A stretch of DNA of 53,761 nucleotides from a virus: positions 1 to 53,761 of IMG/VR virus record IMGVR_UViG_3300050015_000366. One strand, written 5' to 3'. The translations under genes and the position numbers were made by a program. The notes beneath the pieces are model-generated. The model was not told the origin of the DNA and made no database searches. It worked only from the letters and a program-made list of their open reading frames with translations. Positions 22,725 through 30,209 of the stretch are shown here, one piece after another (within the stretch, counting starts at the first letter, position 1; every line of letters begins with the position of its first letter).

Positions 22725-23360
22725 GTGAACATCAACTTACCGGGTGTGCTACGTGCGATGGCCAAGGCCGAGGATCGCGTGGAGATGGTGGCCGAAGATC
22801 CGTCGGTCATCGACTACTGCGCGGCGGCTGCAGATCGACTGGACGCTGATGCCGCCGCCCTTGCCGCGCTCCGCGAGCAGTTGGCCGAGGCGCAGCGGGA
22901 GAACCGGCGGCTCACCGACGAGATCATGGCCATCATCGCCCCGACTGAAGTCGGCGGTGGGGTGGTGGCACACCTGAAGCAAAAGCTGGACGATGCGAAT
23001 CACGCCGTCGAACTCCTGACGAAAGCCGACGAGGCGGCGGTCTACCTGTTCCATAAGTTGGAAGAGGCCGACCAGAAGCTGGAGCGCCACATCAAGCAAG
23101 CGCACGACATCTCGCACCTACTCAGCGAGGCCGGAATTGGGCCGTGTCCCATACCTGAGGGCGTGCATCAGTTATTGACCCGCGCCGAATCCTCCGAGCG
23201 CGAGTTAGCCGCCCTGAAGGCGCAGGGGTGCGAGACATGCGCCCATCAAGGGCTGCGGCTTACGCCGGACATCTACTGTGCGCTGCACGAGGACATGGCC
23301 GCGAGGTTCGGCAACCGCTGTGGTCGCTGGACGCCCGTCGCGCCCACGCCGGAGGGATGA
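22725..23360 (+). CDS. Coiled-coil protein, first copy of a duplicated cassette
   Basis: A 211-residue protein; the GTG at 22725 follows GGAGGAAGACAA. Most of it is long helix and coiled coil (LREQLAEAQRENRRLTDEI; KLEEADQKLERHIKQAHD). It ends with ELAALKAQGCETCAHQG, a Cys-containing segment and VAPTPEG. The same ending (EVAALKAQG...VAPTPEG) occurs in the gene at 24723, showing shared ancestry. Function unknown. Confidence 0.6.
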   Translation: MNINLPGVLRAMAKAEDRVEMVAEDPSVIDYCAAAADRLDADAAALAALREQLAEAQRENRRLTDEIMAIIAPTEVGGGVVAHLKQKLDDANHAVELLTKADEAAVYLFHKLEEADQKLERHIKQAHDISHLLSEAGIGPCPIPEGVHQLLTRAESSERELAALKAQGCETCAHQGLRLTPDIYCALHEDMAARFGNRCGRWTPVAPTPEG

Positions 23361-23656
23361 GGATGCCACACTTGCCGTGGGCTGGATTCGCTCCATTGCG
23401 ACCGGGCCGGATTCATGTCTTTTGCCCGCGCTGTCATCGGAAGGTATCGAACGCCGAGCGTGGGAAGTACGACCCGCCTCGCGCCACGCTGGTGCATACG
23501 CACTGCGACAGGTGCGGGGCAGGCGACAAGGATTGCAGCGAGACATTCTTCGCCGCCAACGGTAGAGAGATTTCGGGGGCCGAGATGGACCGGGCCTTTG
23601 AGCGTGTATTCAACGCGCCCGCCCCGCCCTCGGGGGCCGGGAAGGAGAAGCCATGA
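23357..23656 (+). CDS. Zinc-ribbon protein of the first cassette copy
   Basis: A 99-residue protein starting at an ATGA overlap (a second ATG is at 23363). Two Cys pairs, VFCPRCHRK and HCDRCGAGDKDC, form a zinc ribbon. It ends in PAPPSGAGKEKP, identical to the end of the gene at 25274; the codons of GKEKP provide the Shine-Dalgarno (AAGGAGAAG) of the next gene. Confidence 0.6.
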   Translation: MRMPHLPWAGFAPLRPGRIHVFCPRCHRKVSNAERGKYDPPRATLVHTHCDRCGAGDKDCSETFFAANGREISGAEMDRAFERVFNAPAPPSGAGKEKP

Positions 23657-23844
23657 AGAAGATGCATCCGTTTGAGGCGTTCTTAATACTCACCCACGAG
23701 GACGTGCCGATCTGCGTGAGGCTGCACGAGGAGGACGCCGTGGCGAACTGCGACGAGAAGAAGCGCGGCGAGCGCATCCAGCGCGTGCTGATCACCCCGG
23801 TCCCGCTGCCGGGGAGGAAGGGAGGCCAGACCAATGGCAAGTAA
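23617..23844 (+). repeat. 228-nt direct repeat, copy 1
   Basis: Nearly identical to 25459-25686, 1842 nt downstream. I count four differences, all transitions, in the last 40 nt. It covers the end of the zinc-ribbon gene and the whole 63-residue gene that follows. Confidence 0.9.
23653..23844 (+). CDS. 63-residue hypothetical protein, copy 1
   Basis: It starts MKKMHPFEAFLILTHEDVPI and includes a charged segment (HEEDAVANCDEKKRGERIQ). Near-identical to the gene at 25495 (differences only near the C-terminus). The conservation of both copies suggests the protein matters or the duplication is recent. No family recognised. Confidence 0.55.
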   Translation: MKKMHPFEAFLILTHEDVPICVRLHEEDAVANCDEKKRGERIQRVLITPVPLPGRKGGQTNGK

Positions 23845-24334
23845 CTCGATGACCCCGGCCCCGGAGACGGCGGCGCTGGTGGAGAGACTTACCGCGCTGG
23901 CGGAAACGCTTGTGTTCACTGGCTCATCGGCATCTGCCCGAGACGTATTCGCCGCCGCCGCGCTCCTCTCGCGCCCGCCGCAGCCGGAGCCGCAGGGGAC
24001 GGCGAGGGCGCTTGTCGAGTCCATCAAGCTACAGGCCCACTACGCCGAACTGCTGAACATGCACGACGGAGGACAGCGGCTGATCTTCAAGACGGTCGAG
24101 GAATGGTTGGCACGATTGGATGGCCTTATCGCTCGTTCGGCGATGGCCCAGCACGGAGAGGGGGCGAAGTACGAGCGGCCGGAAATACGCGCACGGTGGG
24201 AATCCGACGCGCTTTCCATCGTCTCCGCCATACGACGCGACTATCTGCCCTCGATGGACGACAACGACGGCGGACAGATTCTCGTGTGGATTCTCGACCT
24301 CATTGAGCGGTCGTCCTGCGGGGAGAAAGCATGA
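23834..24334 (+). CDS. Hypothetical early protein
   Basis: A 166-residue protein overlapping the end of the previous gene by 11 nt. The N-terminal half is helical (ETAALVERLTALAETLVFTG). The region AMAQHGEGAKYE shares its DNA (CCAGCACGGAGAGGGGG) with a segment of the next gene, suggesting exchange of linker pieces between neighbours. No family recognised. Confidence 0.5.
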   Translation: MASNSMTPAPETAALVERLTALAETLVFTGSSASARDVFAAAALLSRPPQPEPQGTARALVESIKLQAHYAELLNMHDGGQRLIFKTVEEWLARLDGLIARSAMAQHGEGAKYERPEIRARWESDALSIVSAIRRDYLPSMDDNDGGQILVWILDLIERSSCGEKA

Positions 24335-24726
24335 AGCTCACAGAATGCGTCGGCAAGCGGCTGCTCATCAAAACGCGGTCGTGGACTAACGAGGTTGTCG
24401 AAGCATCGATCCTCGAGGCCTCGGCGTCAGGTTGCGTGCTGGTTCGCTCCCGCAACGGTGCCGAGGGGTGGTTCGATGCGGCCAGCGCGGGGAACTGCAT
24501 CGTCATCGACGAACTGCCAGTGCCGCCCGCCGAGACCCAGCACGGAGAGGGGGAGAAGCCGGTTGACGTGCCGCCATACGACGTTCGCACACACGTTGAA
24601 TGGGCGCTTCGGATGGTGACGCAATCGGCAACCCCGGAGGCGGTCGATTGGAAGACGTTCCTACGCCAACTGCTCAAGATGTTGCCGCCCTCCGAGGCCT
24701 GCCGCGAGGGAGAAGGGAAGCCATGA
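24331..24726 (+). CDS. Hypothetical protein with SH3-like start
   Basis: A 131-residue protein starting at an ATGA overlap. The first 65 residues (CVGKRLLIKTRSWTNEVVEASILEAS...GWFDA) look like a small beta barrel. The linker ETQHGEGEKP repeats that of its neighbour. The C-terminal 40 residues are helical. Function unknown. Confidence 0.5.
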   Translation: MKLTECVGKRLLIKTRSWTNEVVEASILEASASGCVLVRSRNGAEGWFDAASAGNCIVIDELPVPPAETQHGEGEKPVDVPPYDVRTHVEWALRMVTQSATPEAVDWKTFLRQLLKMLPPSEACREGEGKP

Positions 24727-25277
24727 CTGAGCAGGACAGGGAGACGGCGAAGCGGATCCTTGCCGATGCGTGGCGTCACGGGGCGTTGATGACCGGCCCT
24801 ACTGTCGCAGACGCCATCGCCTCCGCGCTGTCTGCGGCACGGGCTGAATCCGAAGCTGAGCGCGATGCCATTCAAGAGACGCTGACGGCTGTCGAGCATG
24901 AAGTAGCCATCGTCTACTGCCACATCACAGACGGCGCGATCTCGAAGTGCAACACGCTCGCGTCTGAGGTCAAGACGGCGGCTGACGACTGCACGATGAA
25001 GCTGGTAGACCGTGAGATCGCGGAATACGAACGCCGTGCCGAAGCCGCCGAGCGCGAGGTCGCCGCCCTGAAGGCGCAGGGGGCGTGCGAGTGGACGGAA
25101 GACAGCGACGGGAACTGGGATACCGCGTGCGGGGAGACGTTCGTTCTCATCGACGGCATCCCGACCGGGAACGACATGAAGTTCTGCTGCTACTGCGGAA
25201 AGGCGTTGACCGAAGTGCGCTACGCCGAGCCGCCGATTGACGACGAGGCGCCCGTCGCGCCCACGCCGGAGGGATGA
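24723..25277 (+). CDS. Coiled-coil protein, second cassette copy
   Basis: A 184-residue protein starting at an ATGA overlap. A helical N-terminal part (ESEAERDAIQETLTAVEHEV) is followed by EREVAALKAQGACEW, a Cys-containing region (FCCYCGKALTE) and the ending VAPTPEG. The ending and its DNA match the gene at 22725. Function unknown. Confidence 0.55.
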   Translation: MTEQDRETAKRILADAWRHGALMTGPTVADAIASALSAARAESEAERDAIQETLTAVEHEVAIVYCHITDGAISKCNTLASEVKTAADDCTMKLVDREIAEYERRAEAAEREVAALKAQGACEWTEDSDGNWDTACGETFVLIDGIPTGNDMKFCCYCGKALTEVRYAEPPIDDEAPVAPTPEG

Positions 25278-25498
25278 GGACGCCTTGCTGCGAACGCTGC
25301 TGGTCGATGGCAAGGGGTCATGCTGACGAATACCATCGTCAGCTTGCGGCTAATCAGTGCTCGCCCGAACAACAGGCGGGGCCGGAAGCTACTGACTGTC
25401 CCAAGTGCCAGCGCAAGACGGTCCACCAGTACGCCAAGGTCTGCACGAACTGCGGATGGCCCGCCCCGCCCTCGGGGGCCGGGAAGGAGAAGCCATGA
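25274..25498 (+). CDS. Zinc-ribbon protein, second cassette copy
   Basis: A 74-residue protein starting at an ATGA overlap. Cys pairs CCERC, DCPKCQRK and CTNCGWP indicate a zinc ribbon. It ends in PAPPSGAGKEKP like the gene at 23357; only the last dozen codons are conserved at the DNA level, so the body has diverged or been replaced. Confidence 0.55.
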   Translation: MRTPCCERCWSMARGHADEYHRQLAANQCSPEQQAGPEATDCPKCQRKTVHQYAKVCTNCGWPAPPSGAGKEKP

Positions 25499-25686
25499 AG
25501 AAGATGCATCCGTTTGAGGCGTTCTTAATACTCACCCACGAGGACGTGCCGATCTGCGTGAGGCTGCACGAGGAGGACGCCGTGGCGAACTGCGACGAGA
25601 AGAAGCGCGGCGAGCGCATCCAGCGCGTGCTGATCACCCCGGTCCCGCTGCCGGGAAGGAGGGGAGGCCAGGCCAATGGCAGGTAA
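25459..25686 (+). repeat. 228-nt direct repeat, copy 2
   Basis: Second copy of the segment at 23617-23844. Recombination between the copies would delete 1842 nt with five genes and leave one intact copy. Confidence 0.9.
25495..25686 (+). CDS. 63-residue hypothetical protein, copy 2
   Basis: Near-identical to the gene at 23653 (changes of Lys to Arg, Thr to Ala and Lys to Arg near the C-terminus). It is the last gene before the early/late boundary hairpin. Confidence 0.55.
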   Translation: MKKMHPFEAFLILTHEDVPICVRLHEEDAVANCDEKKRGERIQRVLITPVPLPGRRGGQANGR

Positions 25687-25697
25687 GGGCGATCGCG

Positions 25698-25727
25698 GCC
25701 GGGCTCAGGGGATCGTGAGGGCCCGGC
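25698..25727 (+). terminator. Hairpin between early and late regions
   Basis: GCCGGGC (25698-25704) pairs with GCCCGGC (25721-25727); TCA/TGA extends the stem after a two-base bulge. It lies in the 97-nt gap between the last early gene and the small terminase gene. No U tract follows. Confidence 0.45.
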
Positions 25728-25783
25728 GGCTTCACGCGGGCGCAGTCGCGCGGGCACCGAGAGAATCTTAGCCGGGTGGACTC

Positions 25784-26452
25784 ATGGATGAATCACGGGA
25801 CAGCGAACAGGCGAAGCCGAAACGGCAGGCGAAGAAGGCGCGCCGCCTCTTCGGAGGCCTTCGGCATCGTAACGCGCGCGCGCAGCGGGCCTTCCTGGCC
25901 GCCTATGCGAAAACGGGCAACATCTCGCGGTCGGCGAAGGCGGCACGGATCGACCGGGACACGCACTGCAACTGGCTGAAGTTTCCCGGGCCAGCCGGCG
26001 AGGCCTACCGTGCGGCGTTTGCCGTGGCCGAGGAGATGGCCGCCGACGTCCTCGAGGAGGAAGCCAGGCGCCGCGCCGTCAACGGGCTCGTGCGCTTCCA
26101 GTTCGATCGCCACGGCAACCCATTGAAGCACCCGGTCACCGGCAAGCCCTACACCGAGACCGAATATAGCGACCTGCTGCTGCGCGAGCTGCTCAAGGGA
26201 AACCGGCCGGCGAAGTATCGCGACCAGCCGAAGGAGGCCGTCTCGGTTGAGGACGTGGTCCGGCTCTTCGCGGCCTTCACGGCGGCGTTCAGGGCTGAAG
26301 TCTTCTCGATCGTCGCCGACGCCGCGATCGCCAACCGCCTGCTCTCGGCCGTGCAGCTGCGCGTGTCGAAGGCCCTGGCGCTGCCAGACGTGCCGGCAAC
26401 GGCTGCCGTGTCGGAGCCCGTCGCGATCGAGAAGCCGGAGGCCGGCGCATGA
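25784..26452 (+). CDS. terS: Terminase small subunit
   Basis: A 222-residue protein. Residues 25-65 (RNARAQRAFLAAYAKTGNISRSAKAARIDRDTHCNWLK) are the HTH of phage small terminases, with the usual continuation AYRAAFAVAEEMAADVLEEEARRRAVNG. The C-terminal half is helical. It directly precedes the large terminase gene with an ATGA overlap. It would bind the packaging site and regulate the motor. Confidence 0.78.
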   Translation: MDESRDSEQAKPKRQAKKARRLFGGLRHRNARAQRAFLAAYAKTGNISRSAKAARIDRDTHCNWLKFPGPAGEAYRAAFAVAEEMAADVLEEEARRRAVNGLVRFQFDRHGNPLKHPVTGKPYTETEYSDLLLRELLKGNRPAKYRDQPKEAVSVEDVVRLFAAFTAAFRAEVFSIVADAAIANRLLSAVQLRVSKALALPDVPATAAVSEPVAIEKPEAGA

Positions 26453-28050
26453 GGACTGCCACGATCGGCGACCCGCTGTTGCGCATCAAGCAGGCCATCA
26501 TCGACGGCCTGGCGCCCGACGTGAACGAACAGCGGCCCGTGATCGGGGCACCCGTCATCACGACTGAGTCGGAGCTCGCCGCCTACCTGCGCGACACGTT
26601 CGGCGTGCGGCTGCCGTCGACGCGCGTCTGTCCGACGCACTGCTCGCCGTGGGAGGCGTTCTGCGAGGCCTACTTCGCCCGCTCGCCGGTGTCGGTGTGG
26701 AAGGCCTCGCGGGGCCTCGGCGGAAAGTCGTTCACGCTCTCGCTGCTCGGCCTGGTCGAGGCCGTGACGCTCGGCGTGGACGTCAACGTCGTCGGTGGAT
26801 CCGGTGAACAGGCGCAGCGCGTGCTCGAAGCGATGGGGCGGCTCTGGGACGCGCCGAGCGCGCCCCGGGCGATGCTGGCCTCCGAGCCGGCGCAGCGCCA
26901 TACGAAGCTCGTCGCCGGCAACGTCATCCGCGCGCTGATGGCGTCGACCAAGTCGGTGCGTGGTCCGCATCCTGTGCGCCTGCGCCTGGACGAGGTCGAC
27001 GAGATGGACCTGGCGATCCTCGACGCGGCGATGGGACAGCCGATGAGTGCGCGCGGCGTGCTCTCCCAGACCGTCATGTCGTCGACCCACCAGTATCCGG
27101 ACGGGACGATGACGCAGATCTTGCAGCGGGCGAAGGAGCGGAACTGGCCGATTCGCGAGTGGTGCTGGCGGGAGTCGATGGCGCCGCACGGCTGGCTCGA
27201 CCCCGCCGAGATCGAGCGCAAGCGGCAGCAAGTGACCGACGCGATGTGGAAGACGGAATACGACCTGCAGGAACCGTCCGCCGAAGGGCGCGCCATCATG
27301 ACCGAGAAGGTCGCCGCGATGTTCGCGCGCGAGCTCGGTCACTTCCCGACGGGGCACCAGGGCGCGATCGAGGCCGAGCCGCCCGACCCGAAGGCGACGT
27401 ATGCAACCGGTGCCGACTGGGCGAAGGAACAGGACTGGACGGTCATCGTCACGTTCCGGACCGACGTCACGCCCTGGCGACTCGTCGCGTTCGAGCGCCT
27501 GCAGCGCCGGCCGTGGCCCGACATGGTGAGCCGGCTCGACGCGCGGATCGCGCGCTACGCGGGATCACGTCACCTCGCAGCGCACGATGCGACGGGCGGC
27601 GGCAACGTCGTGTCCGACCTCATCGAACACCAGGTCGAGGGCGTCATCATGGTCGGGCGCGAGCGGTCGACGCTCTTCTCGAACTACATCAAGGGCATTG
27701 AGCACGACGAGCTGCGGGCGCCGTTCATCGAAACGATGGAGGCCGAGCACCGCTACGCGACGGTCGATGACCTCTTCGGTGCCGGGCATCCGCCGGACAG
27801 CCTGGTCGCCGGCGCGCTCGCGTATCGGGCCGCGGTCGGACGCGGGCGCGGCTTCCTCGACTGGATGAAGGGCAAATCGGACGGCGCCGCCTCGCCAGCG
27901 CTGCCGCCCCCGGCGGCCCCCGGCGACGACGCGGACGCGCTGGTCATGCGGCACCAGCAGTGCAGGATTCGCGGGATGACGCGGACCGTGGTCGAGGGCG
28001 GACGCGTGCGGTGTGCCACCTGTGGATGTGATCTTGGGAGGGCAGGATGA
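26449..28050 (+). CDS. terL: Terminase large subunit
   Basis: A 533-residue protein starting at an ATGA overlap. The ATPase has an atypical Walker A KASRGLGGKS near residue 90 and Walker B VRLRLDEVDEMD near 182, followed by the coupling motif QTVMSSTHQ. The RNase-H-like nuclease begins with ATGADWAKEQDWTVIV near 323 and includes AAHDATGGGNVVSDLI. A short C-terminal zinc-like motif (CRIRGMTRTVVEGGRVRCATCGC) is an addition. It pumps DNA into proheads and cuts it. Confidence 0.88.
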   Translation: MRTATIGDPLLRIKQAIIDGLAPDVNEQRPVIGAPVITTESELAAYLRDTFGVRLPSTRVCPTHCSPWEAFCEAYFARSPVSVWKASRGLGGKSFTLSLLGLVEAVTLGVDVNVVGGSGEQAQRVLEAMGRLWDAPSAPRAMLASEPAQRHTKLVAGNVIRALMASTKSVRGPHPVRLRLDEVDEMDLAILDAAMGQPMSARGVLSQTVMSSTHQYPDGTMTQILQRAKERNWPIREWCWRESMAPHGWLDPAEIERKRQQVTDAMWKTEYDLQEPSAEGRAIMTEKVAAMFARELGHFPTGHQGAIEAEPPDPKATYATGADWAKEQDWTVIVTFRTDVTPWRLVAFERLQRRPWPDMVSRLDARIARYAGSRHLAAHDATGGGNVVSDLIEHQVEGVIMVGRERSTLFSNYIKGIEHDELRAPFIETMEAEHRYATVDDLFGAGHPPDSLVAGALAYRAAVGRGRGFLDWMKGKSDGAASPALPPPAAPGDDADALVMRHQQCRIRGMTRTVVEGGRVRCATCGCDLGRAG

Positions 28051-28952
28051 AGTTCGACGTCGACAAGATCTCCGATCAGAAGCGCCTCGCGAGGGGCGAG
28101 CAGTGGCTATTGGCCAGGGCATGCCTTCGCGCCAGGGACGGAGTCCATCATCGTCAGTGGCGCGTGATGACCCTTTCGGGCGAGGCGCCAGGCGGAGAGT
28201 TCACAGCGATTAGAGAGCTGATGCCAAAGGCCCAGATCACTGCGGTCGATTTGAGCACGGCCGCGCTTGAGAAGGCTATCGAGGCAGGGGCGGACGAAGT
28301 CATTTGTTGCGATCTTTCGCAAACGACAGACAGCCCAAGGTCGGATGGTCAAACGAGAAACGGCCCAGCGTCGGCCCTGGCCGGGCTGAGATACGACGTT
28401 GTGAACCTTGATTTCTGCGGAACGCCGACAGACCAGATGCGAGAAGTCATCTCGGTCTATCGTCACATCGTTGAGCACTTCGGCGTCTACATGGTGACGT
28501 TCGCCTACGGCAGGGACGTCATTGAGCGCTGGGCCGGGATCGTGCCTACGGAGCGGCGGCGTCTCGTCCGCGCTGCAGCCATGGCGCAGAAGACGGGCTT
28601 GCCCACAAGAACGACGCGCACCATACGGGTCTTGGATCGCCTCGTCTCGGCCCTTGATGACACGCTCGCCGCGCGCGTCGTCTGGCTCTCAAGGGGGATC
28701 CTCGCAGACCTTCGGTCGGTCATCGTCTACCGCGGCCACGCGATGCCGATGTGTGCGCTTCTCTTCTGTTCGCTGCGCCATCCGGGAGAGCCGTCGGTTG
28801 TTACGCTGGACGAAGGAGATTTCGAGTTGGCAGTCGAACACCTCAGCGCCTCTCGGCTATACGACTGCCCGGAGGATCGTATCGCGTTCTTTCGTCGGCA
28901 CGCCATTGCGATGAGCGCGGTTCGCACGCGACAAGCGAGACAGGCATCATGA
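28047..28952 (+). CDS. SAM-dependent methyltransferase-like protein (moron candidate)
   Basis: A 301-residue protein starting at an ATGA overlap with terL. It has a Rossmann pattern: VMTLSGEAPGGEFTAIRE (a glycine loop), AQITAVDLSTAALEKAIEAG (acidic end of strand 2), DEVICCDLSQ (motif II) and YDVVNLDFCGT (motif IV). The C-terminal 150 residues are not recognised. Base composition and codon use are less GC-biased than in neighbours. An enzyme inserted between terminase and portal is unusual; DNA modification or counter-defence is possible, but the substrate cannot be read. Confidence 0.55.
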   Translation: MKFDVDKISDQKRLARGEQWLLARACLRARDGVHHRQWRVMTLSGEAPGGEFTAIRELMPKAQITAVDLSTAALEKAIEAGADEVICCDLSQTTDSPRSDGQTRNGPASALAGLRYDVVNLDFCGTPTDQMREVISVYRHIVEHFGVYMVTFAYGRDVIERWAGIVPTERRRLVRAAAMAQKTGLPTRTTRTIRVLDRLVSALDDTLAARVVWLSRGILADLRSVIVYRGHAMPMCALLFCSLRHPGEPSVVTLDEGDFELAVEHLSASRLYDCPEDRIAFFRRHAIAMSAVRTRQARQAS

Positions 28953-29158
28953 GCGACCTCTCGAACGCGACTCTCAACCCCGCCGAAGCCGTGCGGCGTC
29001 TTACCAAAGTCATCGAGCGCCTGAAGCGAGAACCTCCAGTCATCAGGCGACTGCAGCTCCTGGCGCGATCGCCATCGACAACCGAGTACGAGCGCCTAGC
29101 CATCGCGACAACCATACTAGCGATCCGGCGACAATCGCTACGGAAGACCACATCATGA
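28949..29158 (+). CDS. Small hypothetical protein
   Basis: A 69-residue helical protein (LNPAEAVRRLTKVIERLKREPPVIRRL) starting at an ATGA overlap, with the same less GC-rich composition as the methyltransferase-like gene. Probably transferred with it. Confidence 0.5.
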   Translation: MSDLSNATLNPAEAVRRLTKVIERLKREPPVIRRLQLLARSPSTTEYERLAIATTILAIRRQSLRKTTS

Positions 29159-29478
29159 GCCAGTCTGCCACGCCCATCGAAGACTTCGCCAACATGAACC
29201 CGCTCGGCACCCACGGCCTCACGCGCCTCGACTCCGGCCTGCTCGTTCCGGAGTCGGCGGTCCCGCCCCAGCCGCCGCCCACGCTGGCGCGCGAGGTCTG
29301 GCTGCGCGAGGACCTGAAGATCCTGCGGCGGATGGACAAGCGGCTCGTCGCGCTCGGCGTCAGGACGATGCTGCTCTGCGTCAACCCCGACTGCAAGGCG
29401 CCGTTGCTCGGGCTGCAGGCCGAAGAAGACGGGACGACGGTGCTCCAGTGCGGATGCAAGCGAAGGGAGATTCGATGA
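29155..29478 (+). CDS. Hypothetical protein with zinc motif
   Basis: A 107-residue protein starting at an ATGA overlap. The start is disordered (MNPLGTHGLTRLDSGLLVPE), a helix follows (WLREDLKILRRMDKRLVALG), and the end is a zinc ribbon (MLLCVNPDCKAPL...VLQCGCKRRE). The Cys residues fall as two pairs. No family recognised. Confidence 0.55.
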   Translation: MSQSATPIEDFANMNPLGTHGLTRLDSGLLVPESAVPPQPPPTLAREVWLREDLKILRRMDKRLVALGVRTMLLCVNPDCKAPLLGLQAEEDGTTVLQCGCKRREIR

Positions 29479-29682
29479 AGGGCGAGGCGCTGAGGAACGG
29501 CGCGGATAGCGCTAAGGTCGCGGCCGACCAGCAGGATGTCAAGCCAGCGCTCGCGAGCGCCCCCCCCTTCTGTGTTCGGCCTGCTCGCGCCGGACGCGGC
29601 AAAGGCGTACTCGGCCACCATCGCGATGCTTGACTCGGTGGACCCGCGATCGGGGACCGTCACACGCAAGCGGCGCTGGTGA
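29475..29682 (+). pseudogene. Small gene split by a poly-C frameshift
   Basis: From the ATG at 29475 the frame reads MKGEALRNGADSAKVAADQQ and runs into eight C (29560-29567). The +1 frame after the run reads SVFGLLAPDAAKAYSATIAMLDSVDPRSGT and stops at 29682, which looks more protein-like than the frame-0 continuation (stop at 29633). Removing one C joins the two. Either a sequencing or replication slip, or programmed +1 frameshifting. Confidence 0.45.
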
Positions 29683-29756
29683 TCTCGGCCGGCGCGCGCG
29701 CGATCGTGTGACCACGGCGGGGACGTCACTCGGACGGAGGATGTCAGTGAGGACTC

Positions 29757-29975
29757 ATGGCGACGATTCGACGATTGCTCGAACAGGCCCAGCGCGACGA
29801 GTACGTCTCGGCGACGGCGCTCGCGGCGTTCTACGGCGTCTCGGCTCGCACCGTCCACAGGCTTGCCGAGCGGGGGCGCTGCCCGCATCGCCACGTGGGG
29901 CACCAGATCCGCTACCGCCGCGAGCAACTGCTGCGCCTGATGGCCGAGCACTACCCGGCCGATCCAGAGAGCTGA
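29757..29975 (+). CDS. Excisionase/MerR-type helix-turn-helix protein
   Basis: A 72-residue protein preceded by GAGG. The sequence YVSATALAAFYGVSARTVHRLAERGRCPHRHVGHQIRYRREQLLRLM is the winged-helix pattern of excisionase-family DNA binders (TALAAFYGVS..TV.RL...G..P...VG..IRYRR). It lies just before an 18-bp direct repeat and the portal gene. It may regulate late genes or bind the packaging region; no integrase is present to pair it with. Confidence 0.72.
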   Translation: MATIRRLLEQAQRDEYVSATALAAFYGVSARTVHRLAERGRCPHRHVGHQIRYRREQLLRLMAEHYPADPES

Positions 29976-29981
29976 ATCGGT

Positions 29982-30029
29982 CAATAGCGACACTAGCGCC
30001 AATAGCGACACTAGCGCCAATAGCGACAC
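29982..30029 (+). repeat. 18-bp tandem direct repeats upstream of the portal gene
   Basis: CAATAGCGACACTAGCGC occurs at 29982-29999 and 30000-30017, followed by the first 12 bases again at 30018-30029. It starts 6 nt after the stop of the HTH gene. Such direct repeats are typical of protein-binding sites; the HTH product is the obvious candidate ligand. The rest of 30030-30209 is open in the portal frame but has no convincing start. Confidence 0.75.
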
Positions 30030-30209
30030 AACCCATTGCGCCGCGCCTCCCCAGCCTCTACGGTGGAGGCCGTGCCGCTCGATCTGCGCGTCGGTCCCGT
30101 CCACCTGCACGTCGGCCGCGAGGCCCGGCAGGCGGAGCGATCGCCCGCACTCGCGGTCAATGCGGAGGTAGACCATGACCAGGTAGCCACGAAAGCCTCG
30201 CTCCCCTCA

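Noticed and set aside
22681-22728. Fifteen-codon ORF starting with GTG between the HNH gene and the coiled-coil gene
   Set aside because: Too short to support; more likely just the spacer carrying the GGAGG ribosome site.
26149-27357. Large minus-strand ORF opposite terL
   Set aside because: A composition-driven shadow; it lacks any recognisable motif while the plus strand has all terminase motifs.
29757-29975. Evidence for a temperate lifestyle from the excisionase-like protein
   Set aside because: No integrase, attachment site or full repressor is visible, so lifestyle cannot be decided.
30036-30209. Extended portal N-terminus from the TTG at 30036
   Set aside because: Weak start codon, no ribosome site and an untypical Arg/Ala sequence; kept as an open question rather than used.
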